Shown here piece after piece: positions 1 to 7,414 of a DNA stretch of 51,193 bases. The position numbers and the translations under genes are program-made. Positions within the stretch are counted from its first letter, which is position 1; every line of letters starts with the position of its first letter. Source of the stretch: a virus; the IMG/VR virus record IMGVR_UViG_3300027868_000011, positions 1 through 51,193 of that record, one strand, 5' to 3'. The notes under the pieces were generated by a model that had not been told where the DNA came from, did not search any database, and saw nothing but the letters and a program-made list of their open reading frames with translations.

Positions 1-1
1 G

Positions 2-1102
2 TTGAATCGTAGAGTTCAGTCTGGTACTGCTCGTTTCCCTGAGGGTTATGAGCATGGCCCTAGAATTCAAGTTGGTAACAGAACTTATCCTGTAAGAGAC
101 CTTCTTTGGCAACCTGGACATGAACGAGAATTAGTGATGGGTATACCTAAGGAATTCACAAGTGGGAAGAAGAGAGGGGAGCAAAGGAACATATTTGGCC
201 CTGATAACAGACATTTAGATGTTGGAAAACATCCTGTTCCCGGAAGGACAGTCTTTGGTCCCGGAGGATATGTAGAGGGATTCAGAGATTGGTACCAAAG
301 TGGTATGAGTAATGCTGATAGGGATGCTGGTAGAAGAGCCGCTTTCCTCAATGATAAATTCTCTCGTCAAGGGTGGCTCTATCCTGATGAGATGAGGGCT
401 CTACAAGACCATCATGCTAGTGTTAATCCAATGTTAGTTGCTGGTGCTGCTGATAAACTCGGCCTGATTCGTGAAAAGAAGGTTAAGGACAAGAAAGGAG
501 AGGCTGAAGAAGAATCTTCAGATGATAGTCTTGAAGATGGTCTTAAAGAAGAGAGTGAGGAACTAAAGCGACTTGCAGAGAGAGGTAAGAAGAAAACTGG
601 TAAAATTTCAGTAACGGAGCCTTCTGAATCGGAATGGCATGAGAATTTCGAGACACACACAGCCAAGGGTCATGCAACGAAGGATGGTAGTACAGATACA
701 TATCACAATATGCATGCAGATACTTATGCCAAAAAGATGAAAGCGGCTTGGCCCAAGGGTTTTGATTTGGAGCCTCCTGAATCAAATAAATGGAGATTGG
801 GTGATTGGGTGAGGAAGAGACATTTCGGAGTTTCTCCTGAGGCTAAGAATTTGAGTAAGTACTGGAAGACGATGCAGAAAGTCTTACCTCATTTGGACCA
901 AGAGGGTATGTTGAAATGGATGCGTAGTCATCCAGGCTGGGAAGGAGTTCCAGACGATTTCCAGTGGCTTCCTGAAAAGGGCTCTAAATCTAGTGAGATT
1001 AAATCAGAAGGAGTCTCAGACTCTTCTGGTAGAAAGTCGAAGAAAAGTCTACATCAAATACATCCTTTAGAACAGGCATGGGCCTTATTGAAGATAGGGT
1101 GA
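2..1102 (+). CDS. Partial unknown protein upstream of terminase
   Basis: The reading frame is open to the left edge of the window, so this is probably the C-terminal part of a longer protein; the TTG at position 2 is not a convincing start. About 366 residues are visible. The N-terminal half is Gly/Arg/Pro-rich and globular-looking. A highly charged Lys/Glu stretch (residues ~155-200, coiled-coil-like or disordered) follows, then a Trp-rich segment (residues ~205-320), and the end is the short motif HPLEQAWALLK. I recognise no family. Its place directly before the large terminase is where a small terminase often lies, but I see no helix-turn-helix and the protein is too long, so I do not call it that. 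It ends 4 bases before the next gene, and its GGGTGA stop region doubles as that gene's ribosome site. The style (hydrophilic, Trp/His-rich) resembles the giant protein at 7415-14602. Confidence 0.7.
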   Translation: MNRRVQSGTARFPEGYEHGPRIQVGNRTYPVRDLLWQPGHERELVMGIPKEFTSGKKRGEQRNIFGPDNRHLDVGKHPVPGRTVFGPGGYVEGFRDWYQSGMSNADRDAGRRAAFLNDKFSRQGWLYPDEMRALQDHHASVNPMLVAGAADKLGLIREKKVKDKKGEAEEESSDDSLEDGLKEESEELKRLAERGKKKTGKISVTEPSESEWHENFETHTAKGHATKDGSTDTYHNMHADTYAKKMKAAWPKGFDLEPPESNKWRLGDWVRKRHFGVSPEAKNLSKYWKTMQKVLPHLDQEGMLKWMRSHPGWEGVPDDFQWLPEKGSKSSEIKSEGVSDSSGRKSKKSLHQIHPLEQAWALLKIG

Positions 1103-1106
1103 TTGC

Positions 1107-2510
1107 TTGGTTGATAATGAGACTCAGGATGTCATTGAAGATATTGATTGGGAGATGTCCAAGAGGGACTTCAAGTTCTTTTTCGAGGAAATACTTGGTT
1201 GGCAGTTGGCTGACCATCATGCTAAGTGGTTTCATAATCTAAACACACACAACAGGTACTGTGTCAAAGCGGCTCGTGACCATGGGAAATCCACTTTGTT
1301 TCTAGGTTATATCCTTTGGAAGGCAGTATTTTGCCCTAGAACAGATATTATGATATTCAGCCACAGCCTAGACCAGTCAATCCGCCATATGAGAGGTCTC
1401 AATGACCTGATAGAGAGTAGCCCTATGCTGGCTAAGATGAAGGATAATGATGCTTGGTCCAAAACATTCTTCGGTTTCACTAACGGTTCTCGAATAAACG
1501 CTAAGTCAGTGGGTGGTGGTGTCCGTGGTGCTCACCCGGATATTGTCCTCCTAGACGACATATTGTGGGGTACTACAGAAACTGAATTGCAGAGAGTAGC
1601 ATCTTGGTTCTATGAGGTAATGGTACCAACAGTGCATCATACCTCTCAGTTGTGTATAGTAGGTACACCATTCACTCCTACTGACCTGTATACTGAACTT
1701 GAGGCTAGGGATAATTATCTAGTTGAAACTTACCCAGCAATTAACGAGAAGGGTGAGCCTCTTTGGCCATGGCGTTGGTCACTCGAGGCTCTTGATTCTC
1801 GAAGGATGGATATGCCAGCCATAGCCTTCACACGCGAGTATCTCTGTGAACCAATGGATGATATGTCCAGCCTATTCCCCTCTACTATTGTCAATGCCTG
1901 TAAAGACCCGTATCTCAATATCATAGATAGAAAGGACCCCGATAGTGATGACCAGTATTTTATCGGTTGGGACCCAGCCATATCTTCTGACCGGCAGGCT
2001 GACTATACTGTCATGCTAGTGTTACGAAGACCTGCAGATAACCCTGAATTACTGGAGTTAGTACATGTCGTGAGACGAAAGGGTATGGATTTCCGTACTC
2101 AGATTTTTGAGATTACCAGGCTTAACAGTAGATTCCGACCTGATGTGATAGAACTTGAGGCTAACCATTTCCAGCGAGTCTTTGCTACAGAACTAAGAGC
2201 AGATACTGACCTTCCTATCAAGACATTCATCAGTACCAAGCAAAGAAGGGAGAGCCTTTTAATGGGATTAGTTCTACGCTTTGAACGCGAGCAGATGCGT
2301 CTGCCATGGGGTGACGAGAGGTCTCGGGACCTCATCAGCCAATTGGAGCACGAACTCATCATGTTTGGAATGAGCAGAGAAGGTAAGTTGGAGAGCATTG
2401 CTCGACATGATGACTTTGCTATAGCGCTTGCTTTGGCAGTTTGGGCAACTACTGAGTTCCGTGAGAGGATAATCGACTTGGATGACTTGATGGCGGGGTT
2501 GATAGATTGA
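1107..2510 (+). CDS. terL: Terminase large subunit (packaging ATPase/nuclease)
   Basis: This is the motor ATPase and headful/cos nuclease that pumps viral DNA through the portal. The 467-residue protein has the usual length. The ATPase half shows an adapted Walker A ARDHGKS (residues 56-62), a Walker B DIVLLDD (145-151, hydrophobic strand followed by two Asp), and a coupling-like VGTPFTP segment (185-191). The nuclease half (RNase H fold) shows the first acidic site in GWDPAISSDRQADYT (Asp289), a second in VIELEANHFQ (Glu349/Glu351), and a C-terminal ARHDDFAIALALAVW with the third acidic cluster. The start is TTG, preceded by GGGTGAT three bases upstream, which overlaps the previous gene's stop. 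It overlaps the next gene by four bases (TTGA). The family assignment is firm; the packaging type (pac or cos) cannot be read from the sequence. Confidence 0.95.
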   Translation: MVDNETQDVIEDIDWEMSKRDFKFFFEEILGWQLADHHAKWFHNLNTHNRYCVKAARDHGKSTLFLGYILWKAVFCPRTDIMIFSHSLDQSIRHMRGLNDLIESSPMLAKMKDNDAWSKTFFGFTNGSRINAKSVGGGVRGAHPDIVLLDDILWGTTETELQRVASWFYEVMVPTVHHTSQLCIVGTPFTPTDLYTELEARDNYLVETYPAINEKGEPLWPWRWSLEALDSRRMDMPAIAFTREYLCEPMDDMSSLFPSTIVNACKDPYLNIIDRKDPDSDDQYFIGWDPAISSDRQADYTVMLVLRRPADNPELLELVHVVRRKGMDFRTQIFEITRLNSRFRPDVIELEANHFQRVFATELRADTDLPIKTFISTKQRRESLLMGLVLRFEREQMRLPWGDERSRDLISQLEHELIMFGMSREGKLESIARHDDFAIALALAVWATTEFRERIIDLDDLMAGLID

Positions 2511-3952
2511 CTTGGGGTAGTATGCTAATTGGTGACGATTATGATGCTGAAACTGACGAGCCTGATGCTCATAAGGCTTGGGTTATCAAGCAACTCATGC
2601 AACATCCTTTGTTCAAAACCAATCAGATAGCCGCCCCACAGTTTGGGGCTGCTCCTCCTACACCTAAAACGGGTGAGGGTAAGTTAACTCCTATTCAACC
2701 GCCAGCCGGAAATCCCAAGGAAGAGGAAGAGAAACGCAAGAAACTGATGCAACTCAGTGACGATAAAGTAGTAGATGGGTGGTTCGAGGACCAGTTTGGG
2801 AAGTCTGCTTCTGAACTCATCAAAGACCTTCGTATGAAAAGGAGAGTACACAAGCAGTTTTCCGGGGATATTGACCAATTGATAGACGCTGTAAGAAAGG
2901 CTAAGGAAGCAGAGATTGAATCTGTACTGGATAATTTACAGTGGGCTTCGGAACATTTGGATGCTATCAGGGGTTTAGGTATAACTGACCGAGATTTGAA
3001 AGCATTGAGAAAGTACGGTACAAACAGAGAGATATCACTCAAACAAGCATGTATCCAATGGGGTAATGCTAACAATGTTATCAAGAGATTATCCCAAATA
3101 GAGGGAGAGTGGGATAATGAGCAAAGGGATTTATGGGTAGAGTCTGTGAGTAAGAGAAAAGAGTCTAAGGGAATGTGGACGACTACATTGCATCAAGTGG
3201 ATAGTCTTAACAAGTCAGAGTCTGCATATTTGAATGCCGCAGTAGATATTTTAGGTCACAAGGGGTCTATGGATTCTAGAACTCTTTTGGAGAACATGTC
3301 CTATATGGATGGTAGAAATAAGTCATTCTCGGTACAGAAATTGAGCGCTTTACTCAAGACCTATGGGCTTGAATACAACATCATTAAACATCGTGATAGA
3401 TGGGAGTTACTACCAACAGACTCTTCTGATATCATCAAAGACCCTTGGGCATATGCTGCAGGGTTTCTGGATGCTGATGGTTATATCACCATATCTAAGA
3501 GAGGAGAGCCTAGAGCAGGGATAATAGCCACAGGTCAGCGAGGGAAGGCTCATTGCGAACAGATGCACGATTTACTGGGTTGTGGAGTCTTACAATTAGA
3601 CTTGAAAGTACATAAGACCAGTAAGAAGAGTCAGCACCGGTTGCAGTTCTATAGTGCTGATGACCTAAGGAGACTTCTACAAGGTACTAAACCTCATCTA
3701 AGACTCAAGAAAAAGCAAGCAGAGAGTGTTCTAGAATTATTGAATTTACGAGGTCGTAATGGTGATATGATTACCAAGCGGAGAGATGAGTTGTTCAAGA
3801 TAGTCAAGTGGGAAAACTGGCATGATGTCAAGGGTGATGAACTACTTGAAGAGTGGAATGTTGATGAACAAGAGGTCCTCTCATGGGGTAGGAGTGACCC
3901 CGAGGTCATCAGGCTTGTTGACGATATGAGTAAATTGGTAGGTGGTATCTGA
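2507..3952 (+). CDS. LAGLIDADG-domain protein between terminase and portal
   Basis: A 481-residue protein. The first ~80 residues are low-complexity (Pro/Gly/Lys/Glu). Residues ~85-200 are helical and charged. Residues ~235-302 look like a small winged-helix module (SRTLLENMSYMDG ... LLKTYGLEYNIIKHRDRWELL). Residues 315-326 (AYAAGFLDADGY) are a clear LAGLIDADG signature, followed by the usual beta-rich half (residues ~326-410, ending with a charged helix). A single LAGLIDADG unit would act as a dimer in known homing endonucleases. It starts with TTG inside the terminase stop (TTGA) and ends in a TGATG overlap with the portal gene, so it is a stable part of the operon and not a free-standing intron or intein insertion; no splice-junction residues are visible. 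It may be a packaging accessory nuclease or a domesticated DNA-binding protein. The domain call is good; the role is unknown. Confidence 0.8.
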   Translation: MTWGSMLIGDDYDAETDEPDAHKAWVIKQLMQHPLFKTNQIAAPQFGAAPPTPKTGEGKLTPIQPPAGNPKEEEEKRKKLMQLSDDKVVDGWFEDQFGKSASELIKDLRMKRRVHKQFSGDIDQLIDAVRKAKEAEIESVLDNLQWASEHLDAIRGLGITDRDLKALRKYGTNREISLKQACIQWGNANNVIKRLSQIEGEWDNEQRDLWVESVSKRKESKGMWTTTLHQVDSLNKSESAYLNAAVDILGHKGSMDSRTLLENMSYMDGRNKSFSVQKLSALLKTYGLEYNIIKHRDRWELLPTDSSDIIKDPWAYAAGFLDADGYITISKRGEPRAGIIATGQRGKAHCEQMHDLLGCGVLQLDLKVHKTSKKSQHRLQFYSADDLRRLLQGTKPHLRLKKKQAESVLELLNLRGRNGDMITKRRDELFKIVKWENWHDVKGDELLEEWNVDEQEVLSWGRSDPEVIRLVDDMSKLVGGI

Positions 3953-5928
3953 TGGCTGGTGAAGACAATAAAGGTGTGGTCAGTAGGTTCATTGATAGGA
4001 TAACCGGCAACTACCGCAGGAAGACTACACCTGAACCCATAATGCCGCTTTGGAAGGCGGGCATACAGGAGCCTGTACTAGTCCAGGGTGTGAGCATACC
4101 AGCCCTCTACGCCACAGTGCAGGAGAGCATCATACTCAGAACTACAATCAATACCCTCTGTCAGGAGATATTCAGGAGAGGTCACTATTGGAAGAAGAAG
4201 TTTCACATGAAGTGCTCTCAATGTGAGGAGGAGTATCAACATGATACTGTATCTGAGTGCAGAATGTGTGGAGGGGGTGATTTCCAGTCCCCAGACGCAG
4301 ACCAGATATTGTACCCCCGATGGTTTGTCAAACAGAGAAATGGAATGGACCAATCTTTCACTGATGTGTTGAGAGAGGTCGAATGGGACTTGGACATTGT
4401 CGATGACGGATTCATCGTCCTCATTAAGGAGTATTTCCTCGACCCCGATTCTGGTAAGATTGAGTTTTTCAGAGTTAAGGAAATGATGCGTGGTGACCCC
4501 ACTTTCATGAGGATTGTAGCAGATAAGAGAGGGACCAGAGGAGGTAGATATCTCATTTGCCCAGTTCATAGAGATAAGACCTATCCCTTTTCAAATGAAG
4601 ACAAAAAGTGTGATATCTGCAATTTAGATTTACAGGATGTTCAGTTCATCAATACTGCCGGTTCAGGAAAGACTCAGTACTATATTGAGGGAGAAATTGT
4701 TCATGTTTCAAAGTATAGCCCTTCTAAACTGTATGGTCGTAGCCCAGTAGCCACAATGTGGAGACAGGCTATGACTCTTACAGCCATGGACAATTACATG
4801 TATCTGGCTTATCAGAAGCGTAGGATTCCAAGAGGTGTCCTGTCTATCACCACTGATAATATCCAATCTACTGCAGCATTCTGGAAAGGTGCTGAGGAAA
4901 AGATGGAGCGTGACCCCAATTATATCCCCAAGGTGGGTGTGGAGTCTGCTACAGGAAGAGGTCGTGTCGAGTTTGTCAGATTCATGGACACTCTTGATGA
5001 GATGCAATATGGTGCAGTTCGTGATGAACTACGCATGCGTATAGCAGCATTCTATGGAGTCTCAAACATCTTCATGATGGACTCTGGTAAGGGTGGGGGT
5101 CTCAACAACGAAGGTCTGCAAATTCTAGTGACCAACAGGGCTGTAGAGTTTGGACAGAAATTATACTCTCGTGATATCTTCCCAAGGCTCTTTTCTGAGA
5201 TGGGTATCACAGATTGGGAGATGACATTATATCCGAATGAGGAGGAGGATGAAGTCACTCGACTCAGAAGGGATGAACAGGAAGTCAATATCGCTCAGAG
5301 GATGGCTCAACTCGGATTCCAACCTGAACTTACTGAGGATGCAGGTAGAGATATCAGATTTGTCTACAAGAAACCAGACCCGCAGGAAGTGGCTGCTCAA
5401 CAACAAGCAGCAATGCAGCAAGGTGGAGGTGGAGAGGCGCCCCCACCAGACGCAGGAGGAGGCGGTCCACCACCTGGTATGATGCCACCTCAAGGTGGTG
5501 GTGCTATGCCTCCTGGTGGTGCTATGCCTCCACCACAGATGCACCCAGCAGCAGGTGCAGGTCCAATGGTAGTTCCACCAGCAGGTGGGCCTCCGGCAGG
5601 TGGACCTCCAGCAGGTGCTCCTATGCCCCCTCGAGGAGGAGCGCAGCATACATTCCATCCAGGTGATGCTCGTAGAATGCCCATGATGACTAGGAAAAGC
5701 CTGGGAGCAGGTTCAGATTCTGAAAGTCAAGGCTTGAGACATGGTAAAGTGCCAGGGGTGAAAAACATAAGTGCTCCATCTGGAACCCCATCTGGTGCTA
5801 CAACCACTAATCAACGAGGGTCCAAGAAGACATCAATGGAGGAGGCTTTAGATGCAATACAGGATGCTAAGGAGTCTGCGGCTAACCCTCAGGGAGACAA
5901 GAAGAAGAAAGGTGGACTCCCACGATAG
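3952..5928 (+). CDS. Portal protein with two zinc ribbons and Gly/Pro-rich tail
   Basis: The dodecameric portal forms the DNA channel at the capsid vertex and docks terminase and connectors. The 658-residue protein shows typical portal features: an N-terminal helical clip region (ALYATVQESIILRTTINTL, residues 51-69), an ISxY-like segment HVSKYSPSKLYGRSPV (251-266), a following long helix, and an FYGVSNIF motif (367-374). Two putative zinc ribbons are inserted. The first has Cys88, Cys91, Cys103 and Cys106; the second has Cys203, His206, Cys220 and Cys223. The C-terminal ~180 residues are Gly/Pro/Gln-rich, with GGPPAG-type repeats (residues ~475-570), and probably disordered. The ATG overlaps the preceding TGA. 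The portal call rests on position (after terminase, before protease and capsid) plus these motifs. The ribbons are unusual for portals and may bind DNA or stabilise the ring. Confidence 0.88.
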   Translation: MAGEDNKGVVSRFIDRITGNYRRKTTPEPIMPLWKAGIQEPVLVQGVSIPALYATVQESIILRTTINTLCQEIFRRGHYWKKKFHMKCSQCEEEYQHDTVSECRMCGGGDFQSPDADQILYPRWFVKQRNGMDQSFTDVLREVEWDLDIVDDGFIVLIKEYFLDPDSGKIEFFRVKEMMRGDPTFMRIVADKRGTRGGRYLICPVHRDKTYPFSNEDKKCDICNLDLQDVQFINTAGSGKTQYYIEGEIVHVSKYSPSKLYGRSPVATMWRQAMTLTAMDNYMYLAYQKRRIPRGVLSITTDNIQSTAAFWKGAEEKMERDPNYIPKVGVESATGRGRVEFVRFMDTLDEMQYGAVRDELRMRIAAFYGVSNIFMMDSGKGGGLNNEGLQILVTNRAVEFGQKLYSRDIFPRLFSEMGITDWEMTLYPNEEEDEVTRLRRDEQEVNIAQRMAQLGFQPELTEDAGRDIRFVYKKPDPQEVAAQQQAAMQQGGGGEAPPPDAGGGGPPPGMMPPQGGGAMPPGGAMPPPQMHPAAGAGPMVVPPAGGPPAGGPPAGAPMPPRGGAQHTFHPGDARRMPMMTRKSLGAGSDSESQGLRHGKVPGVKNISAPSGTPSGATTTNQRGSKKTSMEEALDAIQDAKESAANPQGDKKKKGGLPR

Positions 5929-5958
5929 ATTGAAGTGTAGAGGGGGTATCGGATAGCC

Positions 5959-6312
5959 ATGACTGAGCCGATTATCAAGTTGGACCCTATGGTCAGAAAA
6001 TTGGAAACTACGATGGCAGAGTTCAAAATGGCTCTGAGAAATGATGACCTAGTGTCTGCTCAACAACTACTTCGTGCGCTTAGTCAGACAAGTGATTATC
6101 TGGCAGAGGATGTGACTTCAATTTACAAGAGCAATACAGAAGCAGACACTACTTTGGGTGTCAATGACATCTATGCTGGTGGTACTCCTGTGATGGAGTT
6201 CAAGGACCAAGGTTCTATCATCAAAGGGGACCGCCCTCTAGGATATATTGGCCCTGATGGAATTCAGAGCAATTGGCAACCACAATATGGATTCGGTCAG
6301 AGGGTTGACTGA
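5959..6312 (+). CDS. Small helical protein in the head module
   Basis: A 117-residue protein of unknown family. Residues ~8-60 are predicted helical by eye (PMVRKLETTMAEFKMALRND ... SAQQLLRALSQT) and acidic. The rest is Gly/Asp/Pro-rich with little regular structure (YIGPDGIQSNWQPQYGFG). It lies 30 bases after the portal stop, one of the larger gaps in this operon, with a purine-rich GAGGGGGT about 13 bases before the ATG as a weak ribosome site. It ends in a TGATG overlap with the next gene, so the two are probably translated together. Its position between portal and protease suggests a head-assembly or portal-associated role; that is inference only. Confidence 0.7.
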   Translation: MTEPIIKLDPMVRKLETTMAEFKMALRNDDLVSAQQLLRALSQTSDYLAEDVTSIYKSNTEADTTLGVNDIYAGGTPVMEFKDQGSIIKGDRPLGYIGPDGIQSNWQPQYGFGQRVD

Positions 6313-6671
6313 TGGCAGACGATGTCACTAACTTGGTAGATGCTCTCATCACTAAGATGGAGCGCATGGATGGTGACATTGGTGTTTTACAAGACCAGAA
6401 TCTAGAACTCAAAAAGATGATTTCTAATCCTAGTGCACTTCTACGGAAGGCTGGATATGTTAAGACATCTACTCCTGCTACTGAGGATGTATGGGGAGAC
6501 CCTCTTCGTGGTGAAAGAAATGAAGTTATTGAGAAGGCTGCTGTTATGGTAGATGGGATTATGGTAGAACCACCTACTAATAACCAACAGTGGCATGATA
6601 TGGGTTGGGAAGAAATTCACGCTATGGCTGAAACAGCCGCAGTAGCAGAAGGAAGGCCGGTGGACCAATGA
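6312..6671 (+). CDS. Small coiled-coil protein in the head module
   Basis: A 119-residue protein, unknown family. The N-terminal ~40 residues form a heptad-like coiled coil (VDALITKMERMDGDIGVLQD), followed by a short linker and an acidic C-terminal half with Trp-containing patches (QQWHDMGWEEIHAMAETAA). The ATG overlaps the previous stop and the gene overlaps the next by four bases (ATGA), so it sits in a translationally coupled trio between portal and the giant protein. Coiled-coil proteins in this position are often assembly factors or minor capsid components, but nothing in the sequence proves that. Confidence 0.7.
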   Translation: MADDVTNLVDALITKMERMDGDIGVLQDQNLELKKMISNPSALLRKAGYVKTSTPATEDVWGDPLRGERNEVIEKAAVMVDGIMVEPPTNNQQWHDMGWEEIHAMAETAAVAEGRPVDQ

Positions 6672-7396
6672 AGCCAATGCAGGTAGAAGCAGGGCAACAT
6701 GCCCCAGATGTAGATGAACTAGTAGAGAAAGCAGGTAGTATGATGGAGAAGTTACAGATGGATAACTCTCAGATTCGTAATATCACTGGAGTCGAAGAGG
6801 CTCCAATGAACCATTATCATACTAATCAGTATATCGAGGATGCTCCTGAAGATGTTACTAACAAGGGAGCCACTAGTGAGAATGTATCTTTCATAGATGC
6901 TAACCCTCACCAGTCTGGCTCTACTCTAAATGCTCATGAGAACCCCTCAGGTGGAGACCCACACCCTCCGTCTTCCTATACTCATTCCAGTGTAGGTAAA
7001 CCTCCTTCTGACCTTAAGAAACAGATTCAGATTATTCTCAAGAAGGCTTGTCCCTCTTGTGGCACTGAATGCAGTGGTGGCCTTTGCAAAAATGTATCTT
7101 GTAGTGTCACCAAGGCGGGCGACCCCTTAGCGGCTTTGGCTGCTCTTGGTGGTGGCGGAAAAGGTGGCCCCCCAATGGGTGGCCCAGATGATGGTGGTGG
7201 ACTCCCTGATGACATGCCTCCGGGGGACGATGAACCTTCTGACCCTGAAGGGCTTGCCGCTAAGATAAGTGACCTAGTGGATAAACTCAAAGAATTGGCT
7301 GCTCCTGGTGGAGATGAGGGGCCACCAATGGGTGACGATATGGGTGGTGGGCCTCCAGGTGGCGGACCTCCGATGGGTGCACCTGCTGGCATGTGA
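6668..7396 (+). CDS. Zinc-binding, Gly/Pro-rich low-complexity protein
   Basis: A 242-residue protein of unknown family. Residues 1-110 are polar and His/Asn-rich. Residues ~127-145 contain a cysteine cluster, CPSCGTECSGGLCKNVSC, which could hold one zinc ion. The last ~90 residues are Gly/Pro/Asp-rich (GGPPMGG, GGGPPGG) with a short helix (AKISDLVDKLKELAAP) in the middle. The low-complexity tail closely resembles in composition that of the portal two genes upstream, and both proteins also carry zinc-ribbon-like cysteines, so the two may share origin or partners. It overlaps the previous gene by four bases and ends 18 bases before the next start. A virion component near the portal is plausible but unproven. 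Confidence 0.68.
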   Translation: MKPMQVEAGQHAPDVDELVEKAGSMMEKLQMDNSQIRNITGVEEAPMNHYHTNQYIEDAPEDVTNKGATSENVSFIDANPHQSGSTLNAHENPSGGDPHPPSSYTHSSVGKPPSDLKKQIQIILKKACPSCGTECSGGLCKNVSCSVTKAGDPLAALAALGGGGKGGPPMGGPDDGGGLPDDMPPGDDEPSDPEGLAAKISDLVDKLKELAAPGGDEGPPMGDDMGGGPPGGGPPMGAPAGM

Positions 7397-7414
7397 TAGG
7401 GTGGTGGTGATGGT

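Noticed and set aside
2507-3952. Intein or group I intron homing gene
   Set aside because: No splice-junction residues, no interrupted host gene, and the frame is translationally coupled to both neighbours.
4078-4569. 163-codon minus-strand frame in the portal gene
   Set aside because: Lies fully within a well-supported gene, no start signal, product resembles no protein.
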